Shown here in pieces: positions 1 through 9,626 of a stretch of 64,000 bases of DNA (position 1 is the stretch's first letter; every line of letters starts with the position of its first letter). Made by a program: the position numbers and the translations under genes. Source of the DNA: Knufia peltigerae (lineage: Eukaryota > Ascomycota > Eurotiomycetes > Chaetothyriales > Trichomeriaceae); NCBI GenBank assembly GCA_030247855.1, contig JAPDRN010000172.1:1-64000 (forward strand). Reading direction: 5' to 3'. The notes under the pieces were generated by a model. It did no database searches. It had not been told where the DNA came from and saw only the letters and a program-made list of their open reading frames with translations.

Positions 1-286
1 GTGTGTGGCTTTGGTGGCCTTGCGGGAGGGACCGCTGGCCTTTCAGGGTCACACATCATAGCAACGCAACACGCCTCCCCTCGTATGGCTGGCTGTGTGC
101 ATTGGGTAGGTCACTGTACACGGAGTGCCCGTACGAGAACGACATATAATAAACAATGAGAAGCCATGAGAGAGAATATCCCTCCTGTGTCAATCCCTTT
201 TCACAAGCAACTTTACACAACTCCATAGCTTCACCTATACCTGATAACTACTTTTCGAGCCTTCAAGGTCATCATACCTTTCAATC
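1..286. other. 5' flank of first gene, no gene seen
   Basis: Left edge of the window up to the first start codon. It is pyrimidine-rich close to the ATG, as usual for filamentous fungi. I see no coding frame, RNA gene or clear promoter motif. Confidence 0.4.
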
Positions 287-1824
287 ATGGGGTTGATCAG
301 GAACGCCATTGGTTCTGCACTTGCACCACCAGATATGAACAATGGAATGAATGGACGAAAGATGCAACTTTTGGGACCCAACACCTCCTCCTCCTCCTCG
401 TCTTCATCCTCCTACAACAGCAGACAGCCTCGAGATGGGGTGTACGAACAAGATTACAGGAGTGATTACCGGAGTTCATCGTACGACTCTAGAGACAATC
501 GCCGCCAGTACCAGCAGCGTGGTCGCTACAGGAACGAAGATGAAGGATATCACTCAGACCGCCGGCCATATTCACCTCCAGAGAGACGTACTTCTCCCAA
601 AGAGACCTATCAACAATATTCCCCCAAACGCAAACCGAAGTATGAATACCGAGAAGAGGAAGAGGTAGACGCACCTCCATCATACAGTCTTCACCCAGAT
701 CCGTCACCCGCGCGCTCAGCAGGATATTATAACGAAGATGGAGGCCGTCGCGATTTGACAGACAACGATTCCGCGTATCAGGATGCGTATCGTCAAGAAT
801 ATTCTTACCTCCAGTCAAGGTCCATGGATCAGGTCTCCTCCCGCTCCGGACCCGGGCGTGATATGGATCAGAACTTTCGTCCCCTCGCTCTCCCGCAAAT
901 CGACTACCAGGATGGATCGCCCTTTCTGCGAGGGTACAGCGACGAGCTGCGATACTATGGGGTTACGGAGCGAGTATATTTCGAGGCTCTGGATGCGATC
1001 AATGTGGCTCGCATCCCAAATCCCGAAAATCAAATCTTCCAAAAGGGAGCCGGTATTGCCGGATTCTTCGTGTAAGTTTTTAATCCGCCGCTTGACAGAA
1101 AGATGACTGACCCTTGCCTCACAGACCTGGGGCCGCTGCCATTGGTTTAATGGCTGGCCAAGTAGGCGTTGGACTGGCAAGCCACTTTGGCCATGCGTCA
1201 TTGGTAAACAGAGTCCTCTCAAAAGTCAACCTGGAAATATTTGTGCCAAACGGCCTGGAAATATGGTAAGCACAGGTCTTTGTGCCCCTGGTGTATGAGG
1301 AGGTTCGCAGGCTCACGGACGTTGTCAACAGTATCTGCAACGCAAAAGATGTCGACGGGGAGCTTGGTCTCTCTCAGTACGACGCACAGAGAAGGTTCAT
1401 CCCCGGCCCTTATCCGCAAGACAGAGTCGCGGCGTATGGTGGCCTTCTTGCTCCCTTGACCAAAGTCCTACCACCTGTCGAGAATGCCGGTCGGCACGAC
1501 CCACTTGCTGGTATAGGGAATTTCCTCAACAATCGAGCAACGCAAAAGAAGGTGAGAAAGGCACAGAAACGCGAGGCCAAGGGGAAGGATAAGAAAATGA
1601 ACCGGCTTGAAGGTTCGGTCCAGTGGGTAAGTTGCCGAGATTCTTTCCCTCCTCTTCCTCAAAGTTACCCAGGCAGGCTAACTAGATGTGCACAGATCAT
1701 GGTGAGACAAGCGTCACCCGGTGCTGTGGAACACTGGCAGAAGACTTTAAACCAAAGCGATCGCGAGTTGGAACAAGACCAAGCACAAGAAACGGCATCC
1801 CGGAGGCGAGGCCATAGCTTCTGA
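287..1824 (+). CDS. conserved fungal protein of unknown function, disordered N-terminus
   Basis: Proposed exons are 287-1071, 1125-1203, 1276-1626 and 1696-1824, giving 447 residues with consistent phases. The first ~200 residues are low-complexity: a poly-Ser run near residue 36, then Tyr/Arg/Asp/Ser-rich sequence, so probably disordered. After this comes a folded-looking part with a glycine/alanine-rich hydrophobic stretch (around GAGIAGFFVPGAAAIGLMAG), then a charged region rich in Lys/Arg/Glu. The introns have good GTAAGT (1072), GTAAAC (1204) and GTAAGT (1627) donors. The intron at 1204-1275 is the least certain: the alternative of reading on from 1204 meets a stop at 1266-1268. The last intron (69 nt) is stop-free and in frame. 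I do not recognise a named family, and no function is assigned. Confidence 0.7.
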
Positions 1825-2778
1825 GGCTATGTACCAACATGAGTATTGAGCGTTGTCGTTTTGATGAATATATGTAGGGCCGCTTGATGATCTTGATAAA
1901 AGGTAGAAAGCGTTGGTTCTCTCAGGCTCCATTGTCGTTTCAGTTGCAAGTACGAAGTAATTCCTGGTGAAATGTGATGACGTTGTCGCCTCGGAAAAGT
2001 TGCCAAGGATGAAAGACGCTCATTCTGGCCCCCGCGGCTGAAGTGCTTTTGATAGATTCAATCTCCCTCTTTTCCGCCTCTTCAAAGATTTGCCAGTATC
2101 GAGAATTACCTTGCAACATTCTATTGTTTCATTCGAGTAGGAGTCATTGCGAATAACCCTTTCCCTTTTGCTTGCTGAATACGTCACCATTTTCCCAGGG
2201 AGATGATGGGATGGGAGACAACAATACAGTGGCCGCTGATTACGAAGATGTCCAAGTGACTGTAGTCATTGAGCCCGGCTTTGAAACGCTCGTGCTCGAT
2301 GAGTCTTGTCGATTCGGTGGCTTTGTAAGATTTATCATTTCAGTTGTCAGGGGTTTGCCCTGCGCTGGTTTGGGCGTCCATTTTCCGACAAAGACTCTTC
2401 GCCCAAAAATGGCTTAGTGGTGGGGGAGCAATTAGGATCGTCCGGAAAACACATGGGGGTTCATACCCATCTACCCCGGACTCGGCTGGATGTCCTGCAA
2501 GCCCTTTGCGTCACCAACACTCCGGAGGGGAGGTCGATGCAAAAGCAAGTATCGATCCAGCCATCGGTTAATCAGCCTTTAGAAATACATGCGGAATGGA
2601 CACTGATAGAAGGTATGTCGAGAGGTATAAGTCTCTTCGGGTTTCTCCCCCAAAGGAGTTCATCGCAGTTCAAAGACACACCACATTTGCCTTACTGACA
2701 GAGAGCTTGACTATTGTTGAACACTTAAACCACGCAGACTCGACTACCTTTTTACCTTTGATACTCAGCCTCAAGGAC
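1825..2778. other. intergenic, possible long 5' leader of the bZIP gene
   Basis: About 950 bp between two same-strand genes. Short open frames occur (for example around 2172-2417 and 2306-2698), but they start at non-ATG codons or look like no known protein. An in-frame upstream ATG at 2596 could extend the bZIP protein by 61 residues. Otherwise nothing is supportable. Confidence 0.4.
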
Positions 2779-3432
2779 ATGTCGACAATGCAGACCTCTG
2801 CAGATCTCACTTCTGATTTTTATCAAAGCAATCTGATGACCCAGTATTCCGATTGGTCGTTTCTTCCCTCGACGTATCCAGACAACGACTCCAACCGTGT
2901 TGTGGACTTCTTTCTAGATTCGCTTCAAGACCAAAGTGCCCAAGCAGAACACATTCGTCGAGCATCAAGCATTATCGAAAGCGATTCTTCCGACGTTATT
3001 TCCTCGAGCCACCAATTGTCGGACGCATACATCATGCCGGAGGACATGCCCAGCCCTGCACCAAGCACAACTTATACTCTGCACAGTTCACATTCCGCTG
3101 AAAACACCCCACTTCAAGGAGTGCTTGTCCCAGGCATGCTATCCGAGAAAGACCGGAGGCACCGTCGAAGGGAGCAGAACCGTAAAGCGCAACATGCTTT
3201 CAGAGAGAAGCGAAAGGTTGAAGCCCGCAAAGTGGAAAATGAACTTGCCGAGTTAAAGTCGCAACTCGCTAGACTCCGACACAACGCTGCGACTTCGGGA
3301 TGGACAATCTGTGTGAAATGTCGAAACTTCTACCCTCCCGGCGTAAATGCGAGTATGGATGCAGATGCTGAGCCTAGAACTCCACCCAACCTTGAGAGCC
3401 TTGTTCCTGGGTTCATCAATGAAAAGTGGTGA
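2779..3432 (+). CDS. bZIP transcription factor
   Basis: Single exon, 217 residues from ATG 2779; an in-frame ATG at 2596 would give 278. I chose 2779 because the extra residues have no regulatory-protein character and the Ser/Asp/Gln-rich text starts there. The N-terminal ~130 residues are acidic and Ser/Thr-rich, an activation-type region. Near residue 135 is a bZIP basic region with NRKAQHAFREKRK, matching the N-x-x-A-Q-x-x-F-R signature of fungal AP-1/Pap1-type factors. The following zipper is short (two to three Leu heptads, ENELAELKSQLARL). The tail carries a C-x2-C pair (CVKC) followed by an aromatic/Pro patch. It should bind DNA as a dimer in the nucleus. The target genes cannot be told from sequence. 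Confidence 0.85.
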   Translation: MSTMQTSADLTSDFYQSNLMTQYSDWSFLPSTYPDNDSNRVVDFFLDSLQDQSAQAEHIRRASSIIESDSSDVISSSHQLSDAYIMPEDMPSPAPSTTYTLHSSHSAENTPLQGVLVPGMLSEKDRRHRRREQNRKAQHAFREKRKVEARKVENELAELKSQLARLRHNAATSGWTICVKCRNFYPPGVNASMDADAEPRTPPNLESLVPGFINEKW

Positions 3433-3957
3433 CAATCCCCGTTGGACGACGAAGACATCAGCCAGCCTTTTTGCTCACCTGTGCGTCTGCAAAGCTGGAA
3501 AACATACTGATAAGACACGATACTTGTCGTAACGCCGACTGTCAAAAGAAAGACGACTGCTGCGCAAAAGTTCAAAGATCTTCCCACCATGAATCTTCAC
3601 GAGCCACGGACGACGCTGGCTCCAAGCCGAATTCTCCGCGCCGTGTTCAGGAACTGGACAAATTGCCGGAATAGCGCTTCGATTGATACGAGTATGAAGC
3701 AGACAGGGGAAGACCACTCGGCTCGAAGACCATATAGGAGCCGAGAGGAATCGGATTCGATCAATCATGGTAATATTAGGGGCGATGAAAGTGAACAGAA
3801 GTAATTTTACACCAATTTCTGTACGAAGGTTTCTCTATCAATGGTGAGAAACACAGATCCGTATGAAAAGAAATGCAGATATTTTTTGGTCTTTATTTTC
3901 GGCTGTGATACATCGAAAATTGGGGAAAAAAAGTAAAATGCAAAAAGAAAACTCTAA
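3433..3957. other. intergenic, nothing coding
   Basis: Spacer between the bZIP stop and the interrupted tRNA. The open frames across it (3475-3768 minus, 3589-3804 plus) have no recognisable content. An A-rich stretch near 3930-3951 is read on the minus strand as T-runs behind the tRNA. Confidence 0.4.
3942..3951 (-). terminator. Pol III-type T-run downstream of tRNA-Pro
   Basis: On the minus strand, T4, C and T5 begin six bases beyond the discriminator base of the tRNA. This is the position expected for a Pol III terminator. Another T5 run lies inside the insertion that splits the gene (4013-4017). Confidence 0.5.
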
Positions 3958-4101
3958 GGGCTGAACTGGGCTAATCGATTTGTTAGTTAACTGTTGTAGT
4001 TGTGCGGAGGAGAAAAATCCATACAATCGAACCCAGGACCTCTTGCAATCAAGTTCAATCAAGTACCCAAAGCAAGAATCATACTACTAGACCATTCAGC
4101 C
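3958..4101 (-). tRNA. tRNA-Pro (UGG) with anticodon intron and a 54-nt T-arm insertion
   Basis: Read on the minus strand, the 5' acceptor strand GGCTGAA (4101-4095) pairs perfectly with TTCAGCC (3965-3959). The anticodon stem CTTGC/GCAAG is perfect and the T-stem CTGGG/CCCAG is perfect. The loop TTTGGGT gives anticodon UGG (proline). An 18-nt intron follows position 37, the canonical site, and is built on a tandem 10-mer around CTTGATTG. The oddity is 54 extra bases (3971-4024) between the end of the T-loop (TTCGATT) and the 3' strand of the T-stem. The sequence AATCGA occurs on both sides of the insert (3973-3978 and 4025-4030). The usual G18 appears to be A, and the insertion contains T5. 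Either it is a disrupted tRNA pseudogene or it carries a second, non-canonical intron. Identification as tRNA-Pro is strong; function is doubtful. Confidence 0.8.
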
Positions 4102-4320
4102 GTAGTTTGAAAACCAAGCCTGTGCGGCTGGATTGTACGATATTTAGCCGTTGATAAAATATAACCAGACAAAAGTATTGGATGGGTGGCAAGTGGACCG
4201 CAACGGCTAAACATCGGATGCCAATGGTTGCGAAAGTCTGAATCTCGAAAAATAATTTTGGAGAGTAGAGACATGTTCACCATTTGAAGTACTTTTTGCA
4301 GTACGGTACTCCAAGTCAAG

Positions 4321-6050
4321 ATGGTGAGCCTCAAGGAGCGAGCAAGAGAATTGGAATTGACCAGGAGAAAAGGTTTGTTCTAAATCAGTTTGGCTCTGTT
4401 ACATCGGCTAACATACAACCAGACTTTGACCCAGAAGACGATTCTTTTCGCCGCGCAGACGACGACGATGATGACTCCGAAGCCGAAGAGCCAGTAGATG
4501 GCGAGAATGGTCGAGAACATTATGAAACTGTGGGAAAGAGCACACTCCGAGAACCGGAACAGGTCCGCCTGGGAGCAAAATATGGCGGCGTCGCAGTCAG
4601 TCGCAAAGACTTGGAAAATGAAGACGAAGATGAAGACGATCCATTTGCGCCCGAGGATGAGGACGATGAAGAAGAAGATCCTTTTGCGAAACCAAAGGAC
4701 AACCTGAGCGACGATGACGCATCAGACATACTCGCCGATGGGAATATGGGTTCAGACGTCGACGAAGACTCTGAAATCGATAGCGATGAAGCATTGGGTG
4801 AAAGTGATGTTGAGAGATTTAAGAACTTTACGTTTCGAGGCAGCAAGAGGAACCGCCTGGCTCCGACGGCAGAGGGCGAGTCAGGCGACGACAATGACGA
4901 AGACGAAGACTCGGAACTGTCAAAAGACTTGCCAGAAGAAGACTCGGACCTCGACATGGACCAGAGCGACGAAGTAGAGGATGATGACGATGACGATGAC
5001 GATGACGACGACGACAGGGATGATTCGTCTTCAATATCATCCGAAGATACACCACAAAATGCTGACCGGAAAGCTCTACGGCACGTCCTCTCTTCTTCCA
5101 CCGCGGGTCTTGCATCGACCCTCTCCGCGGGCGCCAACGCGGACGTGAAAAAGGGCCACGCGGTCAAGAAACAACGACAGACATTCGACCGCCTCCTCGA
5201 CGCCCGCATCAAACTGCAAAGGGGGGTCACGGCGACCAACGACCTCGACGGTGCTGCTCTTTCCGATGATCAAGTCAAGGCCGCGGCTCAAAAGGCCGAA
5301 GAAGCAGCTTTGTCGCTCTGGTCGACGATCGACTCGATCCGCTGTACCATCCTATCTGCGCAAGATGGTGGGTCTACAAAATCACGCAAGAGACCACTCG
5401 ACGCGACCCGGTCCACGTCTCTAGCGGAACTCTGGAACCACACCCGGGATCTCGAAACCGCAGTCCATCCTCTGCGTCGAAGCACGTTGGACAAATGGCA
5501 CGCCAAAACCCAACCGGCCATCGACACTGCTCCACGGTCGAAATTACTCGGCAAGCAGCAACGGCCGTCGCAATCGCGCTTCACGAGCGTCCTCGACACT
5601 TACCTCACGTCCGAAGCGTCGAAGCTGGTCGCCTCGTCCGCGCCGGCACCGGGCACGTTCGACGACGGTACCTTTTACCAAGCCCTCCTTCGCGACCTGA
5701 TCACTTCACGAAACGCGAATGCGAACGCGGACGCGACCGGCATTGCCGCAGGAGAGCCGTTGCTGTTGCCCGCGAAACTCAAATCGGACAAGAACAAGAA
5801 CAAGGTGGTCGAGACAAAGGCCTCCAAGGGCCGAAAGGTGCGGTACACGGTCCATGAGAAGCTGGAGAATTTCATGGCCCCAGAGGACCGAAGCACGTGG
5901 GAAGACGCGGCGAGGACCGAGTTTTTCGCCAGCCTGTTCGGCAACAGGGGGGCCCTGGACGAGGCCGCCGCCGATCGTGGAGATGGGCAGAGTGATGACG
6001 ACGAGGACGGTTCCGCCGAGGTTGAAGCACTCAGGTTGTTTAGGAGTTGA
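4321..6050 (+). CDS. bfr2: BFR2/AATF-family ribosome biogenesis protein
   Basis: Exons are 4321-4372 and 4423-6050 (intron 50 nt), 559 residues. The start was chosen because the short first exon gives MVSLKERARELELTRRK and splices in phase to DFDPEDDSF, the typical N-terminal signature of the family. Next comes the AATF-type block with HYETVGKSTLREPEQVR and an LGAKYGG segment. Very acidic Asp/Glu/Ser tracts follow, including an 11-Asp run near 4978-5012, and the C-terminal half is basic and helical as in the Traube (TRAUB) region. In yeast Bfr2 is a nucleolar SSU-processome component needed for early 18S pre-rRNA cleavages; that role is inferred by family. It shares the pathway, but not the locus, with UTP20 at 18.5-26.3 kb. 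The Ser-rich minus-strand frame across it is a shadow. Confidence 0.9.
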
Positions 6051-6671
6051 GACTACAAAATGTCAGTTACCTAGGTGGGTCAATGGTGACCGTACCACAG
6101 CAATACTCCGAGGTGTATATAGTCAGAAAACAAAAATGCCAACGTCGGAGGCGATGGGTATTCACGCAGACCCATCTCCTGCATCACGCACGAGGCTTCT
6201 TTCCAAACTTGTCGCCAAAGTAATCCTCCGAACCTGTCGTGCCATTCCCGAGTATCGATACCTCGGTGGGTAGGTAACCGACAAATACAACTCTTGGGTA
6301 CCTCGTCAAGAGATATTTTCTTTTTTCAAGAAGGGAACGGTGAGGATGACGAGCACCCAGACTCCATCAAGGACAGTAATAACGACCAAAAATACTAGGC
6401 AGTTACTCACAGCCGTGTGCGTTTTGCAATGGAGGGTACCTCTGCGTTTATGTCGATTGCTCAACATTTAAATCAAATGAAAAATAATACTTTTCAAGGG
6501 GAAAAAATCTTCATTGATGGGTCATTCAATGGCTCATTGATGTCATTTACAGCTGTGGAACTTATTCTCTATTGTTTCCTTTCCAGGTGCATCTCTACGA
6601 CAAGTTTCCTTTCAAAGGTACCTCTTCTCCCTTCCCCAGAGTGAATTCTTACATCATCAGGCACTACTGGA
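6051..6671. other. 3' spacer between convergent genes
   Basis: AT-leaning spacer between the BFR2 stop and the stop of the minus-strand gene. Small frames only; no RNA gene or repeat seen. Confidence 0.4.
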
Positions 6672-9233
6672 CTACTCCCTCCTCGTGTACCCTGGAACTT
6701 GGTAGGGTTGAGGAACATACCACTTCGGAATGTTGCCGGCCTCACGTTGTCGGTGAATGTAAGCCGCGGTAACATGACCATTCTGTGTAAAGTTTGATTG
6801 CGTGTCGTTGTTAAAGTCCACAATCGGGGAGTATTTCCGCTGCAATGGAATTGGGCTCGGTGACGACGGAATGGAGATGGCCTGTGAAGACCGAATTGGG
6901 GTTGTGTCTGCCACGCCAAGGTCTTGCTTTTGTGATACGTTCTGTGAGCCGGTATGGTTATTGTAATTATCTTCTTCAAGTGTGTCGATCCTCCCTTGTC
7001 GAGGCACCGACCCTTGATCGCCAGTCGCAGTCTTCTTGGGTGGAGATGGCAGCGAGGACGGGTCCAAATCAAGATCTTCCTCATCCTCGGAATCAAAGAC
7101 TTCATTGATACCTGACCCTGTATGGTACTGTGATTGACTCTTCCCCACGTGCTGAGGCAGTTGACTGAGTGGAACCCGAAAGGAGCTCGAATCCTTGATG
7201 GTAAATTGATCCGGTCTCTGTGTTATGTCTGTTTCATGCCGTTGCGGATATGAGAACATGTTTGGAGAGGCTTGTGTGGCTTCTTGGGTTGACATCTGAG
7301 AAGGATGCGGAATCGATGCAGGGTGGATCGACTTCTGCGTAATGGCTCGTGCAGACCAAAGAGGTGAAGAGGAAGAGTGCTGTAACGTATCATTTAGTGG
7401 TACCTTTGTCGTTGAGACAACAGTACTTGAATGGTGCATGAGAGCTGGCGTCGGCAAATTGACTTCCTTATTGCCTTCTTCGTGATTGCCTTGTACTTCT
7501 GGAGTCCTTTTGTATGGCGACTCCACTAATGTGGGATAGGGAAGTGGTGTTTGAGGTGGCAACTCGTCGTCTTGGGATTGAATTTTCGTGGAATGAATGC
7601 TTGAGCGGCCACGGGGTGTAGGCGAAGAATTCGACAGTGTCATCCCTCTCGTTTCTGCGAATCCTACAGGCGTCCGTGACTGTCGAGAGGGAGAACAGAT
7701 ACGGTCCTCCAGGTTAATGTTGAATTGCGTATCATTGGCAATCGGAGAACCAAAAACCACTTCGTCTGCATGTAGATCTCCTCCCGATGCATCAGCTCCT
7801 TCGTTCAATGTCCCGTCATTTTGAATGTCTGAATCTATAGCACTCTTCAACTTGGAGGTTTCTCGACCTGTGCGTGTCGGAGCAATCGCGAAATCTCGGA
7901 CTAATGTGGGTGATTCTTCGCTAATTTTGGCTGCCTGTAAGGGAGATATTGTTTGTGCTTCGTCCCTAATTGGGCCCCTTCTGCCCACTATGTCGGCAAG
8001 ATCTGGAAGACTGTCCTGAGTGAGTGCATCGGGGGGGCTCGACAGTATCGCGTGGGCTTGACTTGTGGCAGGAATTTCTGGCTCTATATTTCGATTCTCA
8101 ACCTCTGATAAAGAGGGCGTAGTGGATTGCTCTTCTTGTGGGTCATCGACCTGCGGCTGTCGTAGTTGGGGCGACGAAGATGGAATGGACCATAAGCCAG
8201 CCTCGGAGTCATCAATCCGCGCGCTTGATTGAGCTGGCTTGCGCTTGGGCAGCTTAAGAACCACGACTTTTCTTTTGCCTGGGGAGTGTTTGGCGGTATC
8301 AAGTAACTTTCCAGTCAAGCCTCTCGATGGAGACAGCAGAGAGTTCAATGAGCGCTCTGCCAGCGGTGTTCGCAACGACTGCCTACCGATGATGGAAGAG
8401 GTGTTTGTTGTACTTCTTCGCGTACTTGGTGGTAGGCTCTCTGGCGACTGGCTTGATAGAATGACGGTTCTAGACTTCTTCGGCGTCCGTAAAGCCTGAG
8501 TTTGACCAGTTTTGGTGTCGTTGGTGATAACTTCTCCTTCGTCGACTGATTCTTTTATCTCAAGTGAACATGGTGTTGTCCGGATAATTGGATCCTTACG
8601 GGAGTCTTCTGGGACACCCAGAGCCCGTTGAAAGTACTCTAGGTTTTCAGCCGCATCTGATGGCAGTCCCTGCTTGGAGGCAATCCTGCTCGAAACTCGT
8701 CTCGGTGTCACAGATTGTCCATTTTCCACTCCAGGCTGGTTTCCCCTCTTCCTACTCGGTATGTACTCTTGACTATGTAATGTAGGTGCGGTGCTCTTCC
8801 GTTTCGCTGACCGTGTAGTAGTGGGTTGGTGTGGCTTGCGTTTCCTCGGACGTCTCGGGCTTTCGTAAGGACCGTCGAATTGCGGGAGAGTGAGTTCGTG
8901 TTGCTGATTCGGGAGCATCATTTCATCGTCAAAATCATCATGGTCGGGAGGTGGGAAGCTGAAAAAGTCCATCTGCGTCAATGTGGAATTGCGTTTCTTG
9001 GGCTTCCTTGCACGTGCAGTGCGTGCTAGTGGCATCTCTTGAAGTGAATCATCTTGCTCGAAACTAGTTGAGACCGGAGTCACCCACTGCACTTGGGTAA
9101 GTGTCTGCTGGCTAGTTGTATTCCTGATGCCTATTGTCTCAATGTCATGGCATCGCGGGCGCTTTCGTGGTGCAGGAGTGACTGACTTGGCTTTCCGCTT
9201 CGTGCTCGTAATGACCCAAGATTCTTCGGACAT
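6672..9233 (-). CDS. large disordered nuclear-type protein of unknown function
   Basis: Uninterrupted 853-residue frame. It is rich in Ser, Pro, Thr, Gln and basic clusters (TKRKAKS, PRKRPR, RARKPKKRN, RRPRKRK), with many SP/TP sites. This suggests a phosphorylated nuclear protein with little fold. A TLTQ motif occurs twice, near residues 44-53 (TLTQVQWVTP) and 84-95 (TLTQMDFFSFPP). The second somewhat resembles a PCNA-interacting box but lacks the double aromatic at the expected place. The last ~30 residues look more ordered (AAYIHRQREAGNIPKWYVPQ), perhaps a short functional tail. Two ACGCGT MluI boxes lie 111-152 bp upstream of the ATG, consistent with G1/S expression. A role in replication or repair is my guess only; I do not recognise the family. 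Confidence 0.8.
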   Translation of the reverse strand: MSEESWVITSTKRKAKSVTPAPRKRPRCHDIETIGIRNTTSQQTLTQVQWVTPVSTSFEQDDSLQEMPLARTARARKPKKRNSTLTQMDFFSFPPPDHDDFDDEMMLPNQQHELTLPQFDGPYESPRRPRKRKPHQPTTTRSAKRKSTAPTLHSQEYIPSRKRGNQPGVENGQSVTPRRVSSRIASKQGLPSDAAENLEYFQRALGVPEDSRKDPIIRTTPCSLEIKESVDEGEVITNDTKTGQTQALRTPKKSRTVILSSQSPESLPPSTRRSTTNTSSIIGRQSLRTPLAERSLNSLLSPSRGLTGKLLDTAKHSPGKRKVVVLKLPKRKPAQSSARIDDSEAGLWSIPSSSPQLRQPQVDDPQEEQSTTPSLSEVENRNIEPEIPATSQAHAILSSPPDALTQDSLPDLADIVGRRGPIRDEAQTISPLQAAKISEESPTLVRDFAIAPTRTGRETSKLKSAIDSDIQNDGTLNEGADASGGDLHADEVVFGSPIANDTQFNINLEDRICSPSRQSRTPVGFAETRGMTLSNSSPTPRGRSSIHSTKIQSQDDELPPQTPLPYPTLVESPYKRTPEVQGNHEEGNKEVNLPTPALMHHSSTVVSTTKVPLNDTLQHSSSSPLWSARAITQKSIHPASIPHPSQMSTQEATQASPNMFSYPQRHETDITQRPDQFTIKDSSSFRVPLSQLPQHVGKSQSQYHTGSGINEVFDSEDEEDLDLDPSSLPSPPKKTATGDQGSVPRQGRIDTLEEDNYNNHTGSQNVSQKQDLGVADTTPIRSSQAISIPSSPSPIPLQRKYSPIVDFNNDTQSNFTQNGHVTAAYIHRQREAGNIPKWYVPQPYQVPGYTRRE

Positions 9234-9343
9234 AGCTCATAGTGAAAATTATATGAGTCTCTGACCTTTTCTGTAGACAAGGGCCGGATGCTATCTAGAT
9301 TCAGTACTGATGGATTGACTATTTAAGGCGAGTACTGAAGGCG

Positions 9344-9349
9344 ACGCGT
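9344..9349. promoter_or_regulatory. MluI cell-cycle box (ACGCGT), copy 1
   Basis: Palindromic ACGCGT in the shared upstream region between the minus-strand gene (ATG 9233) and CYP51 (ATG 9627). ACGCGT is the binding core of the fungal MBF complex that drives G1/S genes. It lies 111 bp upstream of the minus-strand start. Confidence 0.5.
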
Positions 9350-9379
9350 GCCGAGTAAATGCGCGCCCGTAATGATGAA

Positions 9380-9385
9380 ACGCGT
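9380..9385. promoter_or_regulatory. MluI cell-cycle box (ACGCGT), copy 2
   Basis: Second ACGCGT, 36 bp from the first in the same divergent promoter. Two copies within 42 bp is more than expected by chance for a 6-mer and fits an MBF-type element. The likelier target is the minus-strand gene, because CYP51 is normally under sterol control. Confidence 0.5.
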
Positions 9386-9626
9386 CGCGGGGTCACCTGA
9401 TTCGCAGAATGACAATTGATGATGGTCGCTCGAGGATCTTAACAAGTATCAGCACGACCACCACGCAGGACTTCTCTATAAGTGAGCCTCACACCAGGAC
9501 GAGATGTCAGCGTGGCTGTGATGGATACTGCAGCATAGATCACTTCGGGCACGTCTATAAGAGCTCCCAGGCTCGAGTAGCATATCAATTGTCCGAGCCC
9601 AGCAGACCGACGACTGCCCTCTGCAA

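Noticed and set aside
1255..1275. Possible 10-nt intron GTAAGCACAG in the first gene
   Set aside because: Far too short to splice; a 72-nt intron 1204-1275 keeps phase and avoids the stop.
4520..5239. 239-codon Ser-rich frame on the minus strand
   Set aside because: It is the antisense of the Asp/Glu tracts of BFR2 (GAC/GAT read backwards give Ser codons), not a gene.
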